From Prevotellaceae bacterium (GTDB lineage Bacteria; Bacteroidota; Bacteroidia; Bacteroidales; UBA932): a stretch of DNA of 33,343 nt. Positions 18,572 through 26,630 of this stretch are shown piece after piece. The stretch is taken from positions 1-33,343 of the forward strand of contig JAISPX010000030.1 of NCBI GenBank assembly GCA_031274595.1, in the 5' to 3' direction. The position numbers and the translations under genes were made by a program. The notes beneath the pieces are model-generated. The model ran no database searches and was not told the DNA's origin. It was given only the letters and a program-made list of their open reading frames with translations. Position 1 is the stretch's first letter; each line of letters begins with the position of its first letter.

Positions 18572-20746
18572 ATGATTAAGTTGAGATTTTATTATTGTTT
18601 ATTATTTATTTTGGTTTTCACTCCTGCGTTTTCGCAAAATACTCAAACCATTTCATCCGAAATTGATACGGCAAACAGCGTAAATTTAGAATCCGTTTTT
18701 GTTATCGGGAAAAGCAAGGTTAAAGAGATTAACGAATCGGCTTACAATGTGGTAAGCATCGACACCAGACCATTACATAATACTACATTGAGTTTAACAC
18801 AAACGCTCGACCGTATTTCGGGAGTGAAGATAAGAGAAACAGGCGGAGTAGGCTCAGACTCTCAAATTTCAATCAACGGCTTTAGCGGACGGCATATCAA
18901 AATATTTTTTGACGGAATACCGATGGAAGGTCTCGGTTCTTCGTTTCAGTTAAACAACATGCCTGTTAATCTGTCAGAACGCATAGAAGTTTACAAGGGA
19001 GTTGTTCCTGTTGAGTTTGGCTCTGATGCATTGGGCGGCGCTATTAACATAGTTACCAAACGAACAAGAAGCACATACGCAGATGTATCTTATGCTTACG
19101 GCTCGTTCAATACTCACAAATCAAACGTGAGTTTCGGTCATACAACGAAAAACGGATTTACATTTCAGTTAAACGCATATCAGAATTATTCGGATAACAA
19201 TTACAAGGTTAAAACAAAACTGCTTGATGTGAACAATGGCACATATTCCAACGAAGAATTTTGGTTCAAAAGATTTCACGACAATTATCACAACGAAGCA
19301 TTGATTGCAAAAGCGGGAATTGTAAATAAACCGTGGGCTGACAGACTTTTGATAGGAATTACTTTAAGTCAGGAAAAGGCAGACATACAAAATGCCAATA
19401 TCATGCAAATTGTTTTCGGAGGCAAAGAACGTAAAGCCCGAAGTATTATACCTTCATTGACCTACGAAAAAAGAAATCTTATAGTGCAAAATCTGAATTT
19501 TTCGTTAAATGCAACTTACACCAATGTCAGAAACAACAATATTGATACTCTTGCGCGTCAATACAACTGGAAAGGCGAATACAGAACAAAAGGAGCAAAA
19601 GGCGAAGGTCAATATTCGCTAAGCGAATTTGATGCTCAAACTGCATACGTAACCGCAAATCTGAATTACAAACTAAGCGATAAACATTACTTTGCCGTCA
19701 ACAATCTATACAGCAACTACACACGCAAAGCCACAGATGCGGTAGCCAATTCCGAAAACAGCACTGAGGCAACTTTTATGAAACGCGTGAACTCAAAAAA
19801 CGTTTTGGGATTTTCGTACCTGTTTGAACCAAGCAAACGATGGAATACTTCGGCTTTTTTCAAATATTACGAAGTAAACGTGAAAGGACCCGTTAATGTT
19901 TCCACCTCAACCACCGCCGAATACGAAGAAAGAGAAAAATCATTCAGCACAACAGGATATGGTTTGGTTATGACTTATTTTTTAACCTCTGCGCTTCAAA
20001 TCAAAACCTCGTTTGAAAAAGCATACCGACTGCCTTCGGAGCGCGAACTGTTTGGCGACGAAGTTTTGGAAACAGGAGACGTGGCGCTGAAACCAGAAAA
20101 CAGCAGCAATATTAATCTTAACATCAGTTACAGCAACGTATGGAACAATACTCATTCGGTATATTTTGATGCAGGATTGATATACCGAGATACAAGAGAT
20201 TATATCAGGCGGCAGATAGACCAACGATATGGAGGAGCATCTTATGCAAATCACGGAAAAGTGCTTAACTTGGGTGTTGACTGTGAAGCAAGATATTTTT
20301 ATAAAAACATTTTTTCGGCAGGAGGAAACATAACCTATCAGGACATAAGAAATATGGAACAATACAGCATTGACGGTCGCAAATTGGTTTATTACAAAGA
20401 CCGTATGCCCAATGTTCCGTATCTTTTCGGAAACATAGATGCAGCCTGCAACATACACAATCTGTTGGGCAAAGGAAATGTTTTTTCGATAGGATACAAC
20501 ATGCGATATGTACATTCATTTTTCCGCGACTGGCAAAGCGAAAGCAAAGGCGGCTATATTACTATTCCCGCGCAATTGTCGCACGATATTAATCTAACCT
20601 GCTCGCTCAAAAACGGAAAATATAATGTTTCTTTTGAAATTAAAAACATTGCCGATGCGATGTTATACGATAATTATAGTTTACAAAAACCAGGACGCAG
20701 TTTTCTGGTAAAATTCAGATATTTTTTCTTTAATAATAAATCTTAA
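18572..20746 (+). CDS. xusA: TonB-dependent siderophore receptor, XusA-like
   Basis: 724 residues. The signal peptide ends at AFSQ (residue 22). The protein lacks the N-terminal carboxypeptidase-like domain of SusC. A TonB-box-like LESVFVIGKSK is followed by a plug domain (LSLTQTLDRISGVKIRETGG, GRHIKIFFDGIPMEG, RIEVYKGVVPVEFGSDALGG) and a 22-strand barrel ending in the aromatic LVKFRYFFF. This is the size and form of siderophore, heme or cobalamin receptors. The next genes encode XusB-like and XusC-like proteins, so a ferric xenosiderophore is the best-supported cargo. The gap to the next gene is 12 nt. The family is certain; the substrate comes from context. Confidence 0.88.
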   Translation: MIKLRFYYCLLFILVFTPAFSQNTQTISSEIDTANSVNLESVFVIGKSKVKEINESAYNVVSIDTRPLHNTTLSLTQTLDRISGVKIRETGGVGSDSQISINGFSGRHIKIFFDGIPMEGLGSSFQLNNMPVNLSERIEVYKGVVPVEFGSDALGGAINIVTKRTRSTYADVSYAYGSFNTHKSNVSFGHTTKNGFTFQLNAYQNYSDNNYKVKTKLLDVNNGTYSNEEFWFKRFHDNYHNEALIAKAGIVNKPWADRLLIGITLSQEKADIQNANIMQIVFGGKERKARSIIPSLTYEKRNLIVQNLNFSLNATYTNVRNNNIDTLARQYNWKGEYRTKGAKGEGQYSLSEFDAQTAYVTANLNYKLSDKHYFAVNNLYSNYTRKATDAVANSENSTEATFMKRVNSKNVLGFSYLFEPSKRWNTSAFFKYYEVNVKGPVNVSTSTTAEYEEREKSFSTTGYGLVMTYFLTSALQIKTSFEKAYRLPSERELFGDEVLETGDVALKPENSSNINLNISYSNVWNNTHSVYFDAGLIYRDTRDYIRRQIDQRYGGASYANHGKVLNLGVDCEARYFYKNIFSAGGNITYQDIRNMEQYSIDGRKLVYYKDRMPNVPYLFGNIDAACNIHNLLGKGNVFSIGYNMRYVHSFFRDWQSESKGGYITIPAQLSHDINLTCSLKNGKYNVSFEIKNIADAMLYDNYSLQKPGRSFLVKFRYFFFNNKS

Positions 20747-20758
20747 AATAATATTAAA

Positions 20759-22054
20759 ATGATGACAAAAAAACAAATTAAAAAAGCATTTTTAGCAGGA
20801 TTTATCGGATGTTTAGCCTTATCTTTCGCATCATGCGACAGTAACGAATACAATCCGACTCCTACTATAGGTTCATTTTTTCTGTCGGTTTCAGGCGAAA
20901 CGGCAGAATACATTATCCAAACTAATAATCTGGAAACAGGCAATCTGTCTATCTCCGACAATAACGGAGCGCTTGAAAAATCAGGCTACACATGGATATT
21001 TAACGAAAATCCATCGGTTGCAGTCGGATTAATTTACAATCAGGGAGACCCGGGTGTATGTTTGGCTTATGGAATTAAATCAGACACAACACTGACTGAA
21101 TTAAAACAATTCCAAATCGAATCGCGTTTTACATCCTACGGTTTCTTTGACAAATACGCACTAACCAGCGTTGGTGGAGTAACTCCCGTAGATGAAAGCG
21201 GAAACGCTCTTGTTGATGGCAGCGGAAACGTTCGTTCGGATGGCGCTACTTTCAACTTCTTTGATTTGAAAAATCTTGTTTTGACTTCAAAAACAATTAC
21301 CACATTGAATATTACAGGTAATGGCGATCAGGCAACTTTTTCAGGCATAGTGGATATGGGCAACGGCGAATTTCTTACAGGCATGGTTGTTTCTCAACCC
21401 AAAGCTGCGGGAGCAGGAGGAGGCGCAAGCTCTGGAACGATAACTTATCCCGACAGCGTGTGGGTTGCGGCTTTCGATGCCATTCTAAACCTTAAACGCA
21501 TTTACAGAGACGACAGAATAAGTTACTCGTCGGGACGCTTCCGTTCTCAATATTATTCCCAAATCGGAAAAGCCGACGATGGAAGCGTTTATGTATTTTC
21601 AGGCTCGTATGAAAGCGCAACAACAAAACCCTGCGGTGCTTTGAAAATAAACAAAAATGCAACTGAGTTCGATCCTTCTTACTATTTCAATATAGAGCAA
21701 GAAACAGGCGGTTACAGGTTCAGAAAAGTTTGGCATATTACAGGAAATTATTTCTTGCTTGAACTGTACAACGACTTTACTATTACTACCGAAACTGCGG
21801 CAACTCAATACGGAATAGTAAACATGGGAACACAAAAGTTTTCATGGTTAAGCAACGGTTTCCCTGCCAAAAATCAGATAACAGCCACAGGCTTGCCTAT
21901 GGCTCACGACGGCAAAATGTATTTCCCGATAGTTACACAAGGAAACGACCCTGCAATATATATCATTGACCCTGCAACAGCATCTGCAAAAAAAGGCATA
22001 AGCATAACGGGTGCAAAAACTTTAAATGCAATAGGAAGATTGATTTATCAATAG
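20759..22054 (+). CDS. xusB: XusB-like siderophore-binding lipoprotein (DUF4374)
   Basis: 431 residues with lipobox LSFASC (Cys23, counted from the first ATG). The rest is beta-rich and reads as a propeller of the DUF4374 type: FFLSVSGETAEYIIQTNNLE, TSYGFFDKYALTSVGG, GSVYVFSGSYESATTKPCGAL and YGIVNMGTQKFSWLSNGFP are typical blades. In Bacteroides thetaiotaomicron XusB is a surface-exposed lipoprotein that binds ferric enterobactin for the XusA receptor. A low-complexity Gly/Ala stretch (AAGAGGGASSG) lies about residue 217-227. Two ATGs are tandem at 20759 and 20762; either works. A terminator follows the gene, so xusA and xusB may be made in larger amounts than the two genes after it. Confidence 0.88.
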   Translation: MMTKKQIKKAFLAGFIGCLALSFASCDSNEYNPTPTIGSFFLSVSGETAEYIIQTNNLETGNLSISDNNGALEKSGYTWIFNENPSVAVGLIYNQGDPGVCLAYGIKSDTTLTELKQFQIESRFTSYGFFDKYALTSVGGVTPVDESGNALVDGSGNVRSDGATFNFFDLKNLVLTSKTITTLNITGNGDQATFSGIVDMGNGEFLTGMVVSQPKAAGAGGGASSGTITYPDSVWVAAFDAILNLKRIYRDDRISYSSGRFRSQYYSQIGKADDGSVYVFSGSYESATTKPCGALKINKNATEFDPSYYFNIEQETGGYRFRKVWHITGNYFLLELYNDFTITTETAATQYGIVNMGTQKFSWLSNGFPAKNQITATGLPMAHDGKMYFPIVTQGNDPAIYIIDPATASAKKGISITGAKTLNAIGRLIYQ

Positions 22055-22070
22055 TATTTATACAAATAAG

Positions 22071-22106
22071 GAACAGTAATATATTCAATTATATTGCTGT
22101 TCTTTT
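22071..22106 (+). terminator. Intrinsic terminator (probably partial) after xusB
   Basis: The arms GAACAGTAATATA (22071-22083) and TATATTGCTGTTC (22090-22102) pair over 13 bp with one T-G wobble, loop TTCAAT, then TTTT (22103-22106). The short T-tract and the absence of a promoter-like site before the next gene suggest partial read-through. Confidence 0.75.
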
Positions 22107-22140
22107 AATTACTTAAATAAAAAATAAACATTCCCGCTTC

Positions 22141-22980
22141 ATGCGTAACAACATTTTATCTGTCATTCTGGGATTAACAATATTCTCTGCAAGCCTCTCC
22201 GCTCAAACAAACATTTGCATAGGTAGCAGAGACACGGTTTTTTCCGATATTTTACGCGAAGAGCGAACTTATTGGGTGCATCTTCCCGAAAATTACAGCG
22301 ACAGTATTCAAAAAAAATATCCCGTCATATATTTGCTTGACGGAGATTTGTTTTTTCACGCTCTTGTTGCCTTGCAGCGTTCATATTCGCGCGGACGGCA
22401 ACCTGTCATGCCCGAATGTATTATTGTAGGAATTTTGAATACCGACAGAACTCGCGACCTTACGCCTTCAAAATCATCTTATCGCCGAGACGGGAAAAAA
22501 TACGCCGATGATGAAGAAACAGGAGGCGGAAGCGAATTATTTACGGATTTCTTGACCAACGAGCTTAAACCCAAAATAAATAAAACTTACCGCACAAACA
22601 CTACCAATGTCATTATCGGACATTCTTTCGGCGGGCTGTTTGTTGTGAATACATTATTGCGCCATTCACAATTATTCGACATATACGTCGCTTTAGACCC
22701 GAGTTTTTGGTGGGATAATGGAAAATTGCAACAAGAAGCCGATAAATTACTTGAAACGAAACAATTTAAAAATATAAAATTTTATGTAGGAATTGCGACA
22801 AAAATACGACCCGATGTAAATAACATCAACTCGGATGTCGCACATAATTTTATAGAAAAAACGCTTCCGAAAGCAATAAAAAACGGATTACAGGTTAATT
22901 ATAAAATATTTTCTGACGAAAGTCACGGTACAATTCCTGTACCCGGCATGTCGGACGCATTAAAAATCATATTTCAATGA
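22141..22980 (+). CDS. Secreted alpha/beta-hydrolase, probable siderophore esterase (Fes/IroE/BesA type)
   Basis: 279 residues. A signal peptide (ILSVILGLTIFSASLSAQ) sends it to the periplasm. The core is the COG2819-type esterase fold: RTYWVHLPENY, YPVIYLLDGD, the nucleophile elbow GHSFGG (Ser162), VALDPSFWWDN, and the C-terminal catalytic His in DESHGT (His262). Enzymes of this family hydrolyse the ester backbone of trilactone siderophores such as enterobactin and salmochelin, which frees iron. It overlaps the PepSY gene by 4 nt (ATGA) and lies 86 nt after xusB, inside what is otherwise a xusA-xusB-xusC order. Esterase identity is strong; the siderophore substrate is inferred from location. 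Confidence 0.85.
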   Translation: MRNNILSVILGLTIFSASLSAQTNICIGSRDTVFSDILREERTYWVHLPENYSDSIQKKYPVIYLLDGDLFFHALVALQRSYSRGRQPVMPECIIVGILNTDRTRDLTPSKSSYRRDGKKYADDEETGGGSELFTDFLTNELKPKINKTYRTNTTNVIIGHSFGGLFVVNTLLRHSQLFDIYVALDPSFWWDNGKLQQEADKLLETKQFKNIKFYVGIATKIRPDVNNINSDVAHNFIEKTLPKAIKNGLQVNYKIFSDESHGTIPVPGMSDALKIIFQ

Positions 22981-24260
22981 AAAAAATTATTCGTAAAATC
23001 CATCTTTGGATTGCATTCCCAATCGGAATTATTATAACAATAATATGTCTCACAGGCGCAATTCTTGTATTTCGTCCCGAGATAGAAGAATCTTTGCATC
23101 CCGAACGTTTTTTTGCAAAGGAAACACATGACAAACCAATGAGTTTGACGGAACTGATACCTCTTGTAAATTCACAATTGGAAAACAATTCCATTGCAGG
23201 CGTAACTATTCCCAATAATCCCAAACGCAATTACATAATTAATCTTACCGAAGGATTTCGGGCTGCAGCATACGTAAATCCATACACAGGAAAATTGATT
23301 GAAATCACCAAACCCGAAGGCGGCTTTTTTACCAAAATAATGCAACTTCACCGCTGGCTGCTCGACGATACAAGAAAAATAGGCAAACCTGTTGTCGGAT
23401 ATTCAACGCTTTTGTTTGTAATTATATTGATTACAGGCATTATTATAATTTTCCCGAAAACCCGAAAAAGCCTGAAGCGCATCTTTACAATACACATAAA
23501 CAAAGGCTGGACACGATTTTGGTACGATATGCATATCTCGGCAGGCGTTTATGTTGTTTTGATTCTTCTGGTATTGGCTCTCTCAGGATTAACATGGTCG
23601 TTTCGCTGGTACAGCGCGGGAGTTTACAATCTTTTCGGAGTTGAATTGCCCGCAATGAATCCTAATCACGGAAACAGCAGAGGCGAAAGAACCTCCCAAA
23701 ATCAACAAACCGAGCAAAGAAACAACAGAGGCGAAAGAACCTCCCAAAATCAACAAGCCGAACAAAGAAACAACAGAGGCGAAAGACCTGCTCAAAATCA
23801 ACAAGCCGAACAAAGAAACAGCAGAGGCGAAAGAAACGCCCAAAATCAACAAGCCGAACAAAGAGACAGCATAAGCGAAAAAAACAGGCAAACGACAGAT
23901 TTTTCTCATTGGCAAGAAGTTTTTGAGGAAATAAAAAAGCAGAACCCCGATTTCAAATCCATTAGTATTCAAAACGAGTCGGCATCCGTTTCGCAGAAAC
24001 GCATCTGGGGCAATGCAAGAGCCTCCGACAGATATGCATTCGATGCAAAAACAGGCGTTATAAAAGATTATTTGCCTTACTCAAAACAAGAAAAAGCGAC
24101 AAAAATACGCGGCTGGATATATACTTTGCACGTAGGCGCATGGGGCGGATTATTTTCAAAAATTATAACATTCATCGCAGCCCTCACAGGCGCAAGCCTG
24201 CCAATCACAGGATATTATTTTTTCTGCAAAAAGAGAAAAAAACGGAAAAAAATTGATTAA
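22977..24260 (+). CDS. xusC: XusC-like PepSY-domain inner-membrane protein with repeat insertion (probable ferric-siderophore reductase)
   Basis: 427 residues. Four membrane helices are visible: ~10-32, ~140-162, ~182-204, and ~395-415. PepSY_TM hallmarks include KIHLWIAFPIGIIITI, MQLHRWLLDD, WYDMHISAGVYV and LHVGAWGG; their histidines are candidate heme ligands, as in FoxB-type reductases. Such proteins pass electrons to imported ferric siderophores. The predicted periplasmic loop between helices 3 and 4 carries a four-copy 16-residue hydrophilic repeat (residues 233-296). The start overlaps the esterase stop. XusC is the third component of the Bacteroides Xus system. No terminator was seen in the 146 nt after it, which hold ATTAACCATT-type AT-rich runs. 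Confidence 0.88.
   Translation: MKKIIRKIHLWIAFPIGIIITIICLTGAILVFRPEIEESLHPERFFAKETHDKPMSLTELIPLVNSQLENNSIAGVTIPNNPKRNYIINLTEGFRAAAYVNPYTGKLIEITKPEGGFFTKIMQLHRWLLDDTRKIGKPVVGYSTLLFVIILITGIIIIFPKTRKSLKRIFTIHINKGWTRFWYDMHISAGVYVVLILLVLALSGLTWSFRWYSAGVYNLFGVELPAMNPNHGNSRGERTSQNQQTEQRNNRGERTSQNQQAEQRNNRGERPAQNQQAEQRNSRGERNAQNQQAEQRDSISEKNRQTTDFSHWQEVFEEIKKQNPDFKSISIQNESASVSQKRIWGNARASDRYAFDAKTGVIKDYLPYSKQEKATKIRGWIYTLHVGAWGGLFSKIITFIAALTGASLPITGYYFFCKKRKKRKKID
23673..23864 (+). repeat. 48-bp in-frame tandem repeat, four units plus a degenerate fifth
   Basis: Units begin at 23673, 23721, 23769 and 23817; a decayed copy continues to about 23895. Each encodes 16 residues around RGERxxQNQQAEQR. Units 1 and 2 share nearly the whole DNA sequence, so the expansion is recent. 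It lies inside the PepSY protein gene. Confidence 0.95.
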
Positions 24261-24406
24261 CGATTAATGGTAGAATGATTAATCCGCTACCGTATCCGAT
24301 TGGAGACGAGTAAATGGTAAATAATAAACAGAGAGAATGAGCAAAAAAATGATTAACCATTATATCATTAACCATTGGATTACTTTACAAACTTTATAAT
24401 TAAACT

Positions 24407-25732
24407 TCATTCAAACAACAAATCGTTTTTTGACGTCAAATCATAGCGTTGATTTTCAAAAAAGAATTTTTCTTCGCCAAATGCAGGTTTCAATTGATTG
24501 AACCATGTGGCTTTTGCATCATATTCGGCAAAAAACGGAATATCAACCCACTTGGGATTACGTCCTTGTAAAAAGCGAAGAACGAAAACTTTTTTGCCGT
24601 TTATTTCCTGAATTCCCAAAACCTGTATTTTTCCAGCCGCATCGCTCATGCTTGGTCCGCGCACTGTTCTGCAAATTCCGCTAACCTGACGATAAGCCTT
24701 TCTGTATATTTCCCAACACTTTTCCAAAGGCAATTCAAAATAACGTTTAGCGCCCGTATCGCGCGGAATAAACATGTAATAGGGAATACATCCCAAATCA
24801 ACTTGTTTGCGCCAAAGTTGCGACCAAAGTTCGGGTTTATCGTTGATATGATTCAGAACAGGCGATTGTGTTCTTATTTGCGCTCCTGTGGCTCTGATAC
24901 GCTTGATAGCCTGCTGAACGGCGCTTGTAGATAATTCAACAGGATGATTAAAATGAGCCTGAATCGAAAGGTTTTTACCCGCTTTGTTTATCTGCTCAAA
25001 CAACCGAATTATATCGTCGCTGTCTTTATCGATAAGATAACGATAAGGCCAGTAACTGAGCGATTTTGTCCCGATTCGTATAGTATGAATATGTCTGAAT
25101 TCCTCTTGCAGCAAAGGTTGGATATACATTGCCAGCATCTCTGCCGACATCACCATTGGGTCGCCGCCGGTGAATAAAATATCGGTTACTTCTTTATGCA
25201 CTTTAAGATATTTCAGCAACAAATCGGTTTCTTTCATGGCAAATTTAAGTTCGTTCATTCCCGAAAACTGAGGCCAGCGAAAACAAAATGTACAATAAGC
25301 ATGACATGTTTGTCCCTGACTCGGGAAAAATAATATTGTTTCAGGATATTTGTGCTGAATTCCTTTCAACTTTATCTCGCCAAGATACGGAACATTATGT
25401 TCCTGTCCTGCCGGATTAGGATTAAGCATCAGACGTATTTTTTTAATTACTTCGTCAATTACATGTTTATCGGCATTTTCATCCAAAAGTTTTTTCACAA
25501 TATCATAATGTCGTTTCCTCAGCATGTTACGGCGAGGAAAATTAAGAGTAAATATCGGATCGGTATCCACATTTTCCCAGTCAATCAGTTCATCTACGAC
25601 ATAATTGTTTGTCTTAAAAGGTAAAACTCGTCCTACAATTTCTATATCTTTAATCAGTTCGTTGTTTAAAAGTGATGATTGCGAAATTCTCTTAAAATTA
25701 TGCAGCGAATATGTTTTTATAATTTTCTCCAT
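24407..25732 (-). CDS. KamA-family radical SAM protein (lysine 2,3-aminomutase-like)
   Basis: 441 residues. The radical-SAM cluster is C143-x3-C147-x2-C150 (TCHAYCTFCFRW), followed by the SAM-binding FTGGDPMVM and later the IRIGTKSL and IQAHFNHP strands seen in KamA proteins. A Lys near 368, in SDAAGKIQVLG, sits where the PLP-binding Lys of lysine 2,3-aminomutase is found. Canonical KamA has RYCRHC-like residues around its cluster, so this is a divergent Bacteroidota subgroup whose substrate may not be lysine. It is a lone gene, convergent with the PepSY gene, with no lysine-fermentation genes nearby. The family is sure and the reaction is not. Confidence 0.85.
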   Translation of the reverse strand: MEKIIKTYSLHNFKRISQSSLLNNELIKDIEIVGRVLPFKTNNYVVDELIDWENVDTDPIFTLNFPRRNMLRKRHYDIVKKLLDENADKHVIDEVIKKIRLMLNPNPAGQEHNVPYLGEIKLKGIQHKYPETILFFPSQGQTCHAYCTFCFRWPQFSGMNELKFAMKETDLLLKYLKVHKEVTDILFTGGDPMVMSAEMLAMYIQPLLQEEFRHIHTIRIGTKSLSYWPYRYLIDKDSDDIIRLFEQINKAGKNLSIQAHFNHPVELSTSAVQQAIKRIRATGAQIRTQSPVLNHINDKPELWSQLWRKQVDLGCIPYYMFIPRDTGAKRYFELPLEKCWEIYRKAYRQVSGICRTVRGPSMSDAAGKIQVLGIQEINGKKVFVLRFLQGRNPKWVDIPFFAEYDAKATWFNQLKPAFGEEKFFFENQRYDLTSKNDLLFE

Positions 25733-25757
25733 GATTTTTAATATTAAGGTTAACGGG

Positions 25758-25788
25758 TAAAGTTATAAAAATTTATTTTATAAACAAA
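25758..25788 (-). promoter_or_regulatory. Probable promoter of the KamA-family gene
   Basis: On the minus strand, TTTG (25788-25785), 19 nt, TAACTTTA (25765-25758): correct spacing with the last base of the -7 off consensus. The leader before ATG 25732 would be about 20 nt. Confidence 0.45.
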
Positions 25789-26014
25789 TTTTTTATGATA
25801 AATTCACAAAAAAACTATAAAATAATTGCTATAACTGTTCTTTCTGTATTGTAGTATTAGCGGTTAAAATGCCAAATTAAACCGATTATTTTTTTAACAC
25901 TTGATTGTTAATTTATTTTCTTTTTTATTGGTATAATAATCAATTTATACCAAACAGACATCAGAGTACATTTAATGTTGAAATTAGTAAGTTTGTATAG
26001 AAATTAAATTGAAA

Positions 26015-26043
26015 TTGGTAATATTACAGAGATATTATATTTG
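26015..26043 (+). promoter_or_regulatory. Upstream promoter-like site before gcvH
   Basis: TTG (26015-26017), 18 nt, TATATTTG (26036-26043). A further -7-like TACATTTG lies at 26114-26121 without a -33. The 490-nt gap 25733-26222 is very AT-rich, has no ORF with coding character, and includes CGGTT...AACCG followed by a T-run near 25860-25895, which might end a short plus-strand transcript. Confidence 0.35.
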
Positions 26044-26159
26044 TAATTATCTATAAATAATATAATTAATGCACATATTCCTATATAAATTTACTAATCC
26101 CAAATAAAAAACTTACATTTGGCAGTTAAATATACGAGCGACTAATTATTAATTTGTAA

Positions 26160-26189
26160 TTGATAATTCGTAATTTATTTTTACCTTTG
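26160..26189 (+). promoter_or_regulatory. Promoter of gcvH
   Basis: TTG (26160-26162), 19 nt, TACCTTTG (26182-26189): an exact match to the Bacteroidota consensus. The predicted start near 26196 leaves a ~27-nt leader to ATG 26223, which excludes the longer reading frame beginning at 26160. Confidence 0.8.
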
Positions 26190-26222
26190 CAACAAATAAA
26201 AAATAATATCAAATCAAAAACA

Positions 26223-26600
26223 ATGAATATACCATCAAATTTAAAGTATTCAAGCGACCATGAGTGGGTTCGCGTTGAAGGCAACATCGCCGTTGTGGGC
26301 ATTACCGATTTTGCTCAAAGTCAGTTGGGCGATATAGTTTTTGTTGACATACAAACCGAAGGCGAAACGCTTTCCGCAGGCGAAGTATTTGGAGCAATTG
26401 AGGCGGTGAAAACAGTTTCGGATGCATTAATGCCTGTTTCGGGAAAGATTATCGAAATAAATCAATCTTTGGAGAGCGCTCCTGAGTTGGTAAACAACGA
26501 TTCTTACGGTGAAGGCTGGATGATAAAAATAGAAATGTCGGATGCCGGCGAATTGAATAATTTGCTTAGCGCAGAACAATATCAGGAAATAGCGCAATAA
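26223..26600 (+). CDS. gcvH: Glycine cleavage system H protein
   Basis: 125 residues. GcvH carries the aminomethyl group on a lipoyl arm between the P, T and L proteins of the glycine cleavage system. The lipoylated lysine is Lys63 in [12 protein letters not shown]. The rest matches the family: [26 protein letters not shown], then [20 protein letters not shown] start at ATG 26223 because a consensus promoter lies directly upstream and the extra 21 residues of the longer frame are unlike GcvH. No gcvT or gcvP is in the window. It converges with the ABC exporter gene, with 28 nt between the stops. Confidence 0.97.
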   Translation: MNIPSNLKYSSDHEWVRVEGNIAVVGITDFAQSQLGDIVFVDIQTEGETLSAGEVFGAIEAVKTVSDALMPVSGKIIEINQSLESAPELVNNDSYGEGWMIKIEMSDAGELNNLLSAEQYQEIAQ

Positions 26601-26606
26601 TTGTGT

Positions 26607-26630
26607 AGATTTTTCGCAGATAATCTTTTT
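26607..26630 (+). terminator. Weak terminator after gcvH
   Basis: AGATT (26607-26611) pairs with AATCT (26622-26626), and TTTT follows. The stem is only 5 bp, with a 10-nt loop, so the call is tentative. Confidence 0.35.

Noticed and set aside
19982-20515. 177-codon antisense frame inside the TonB receptor gene
   Set aside because: The receptor reading is continuous and family-consistent on the plus strand; the antisense frame has no recognisable features.
23589-23972. 127-codon antisense frame with repeated hydrophobic segments
   Set aside because: It is the reverse complement of the 48-bp repeat in the PepSY gene. The repeated hydrophobic pattern is an automatic result of the sense repeat, with no start signal of its own.
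26160-26222. N-terminal extension of gcvH
   Set aside because: A perfect promoter lies within it and the extra residues are not GcvH-like.
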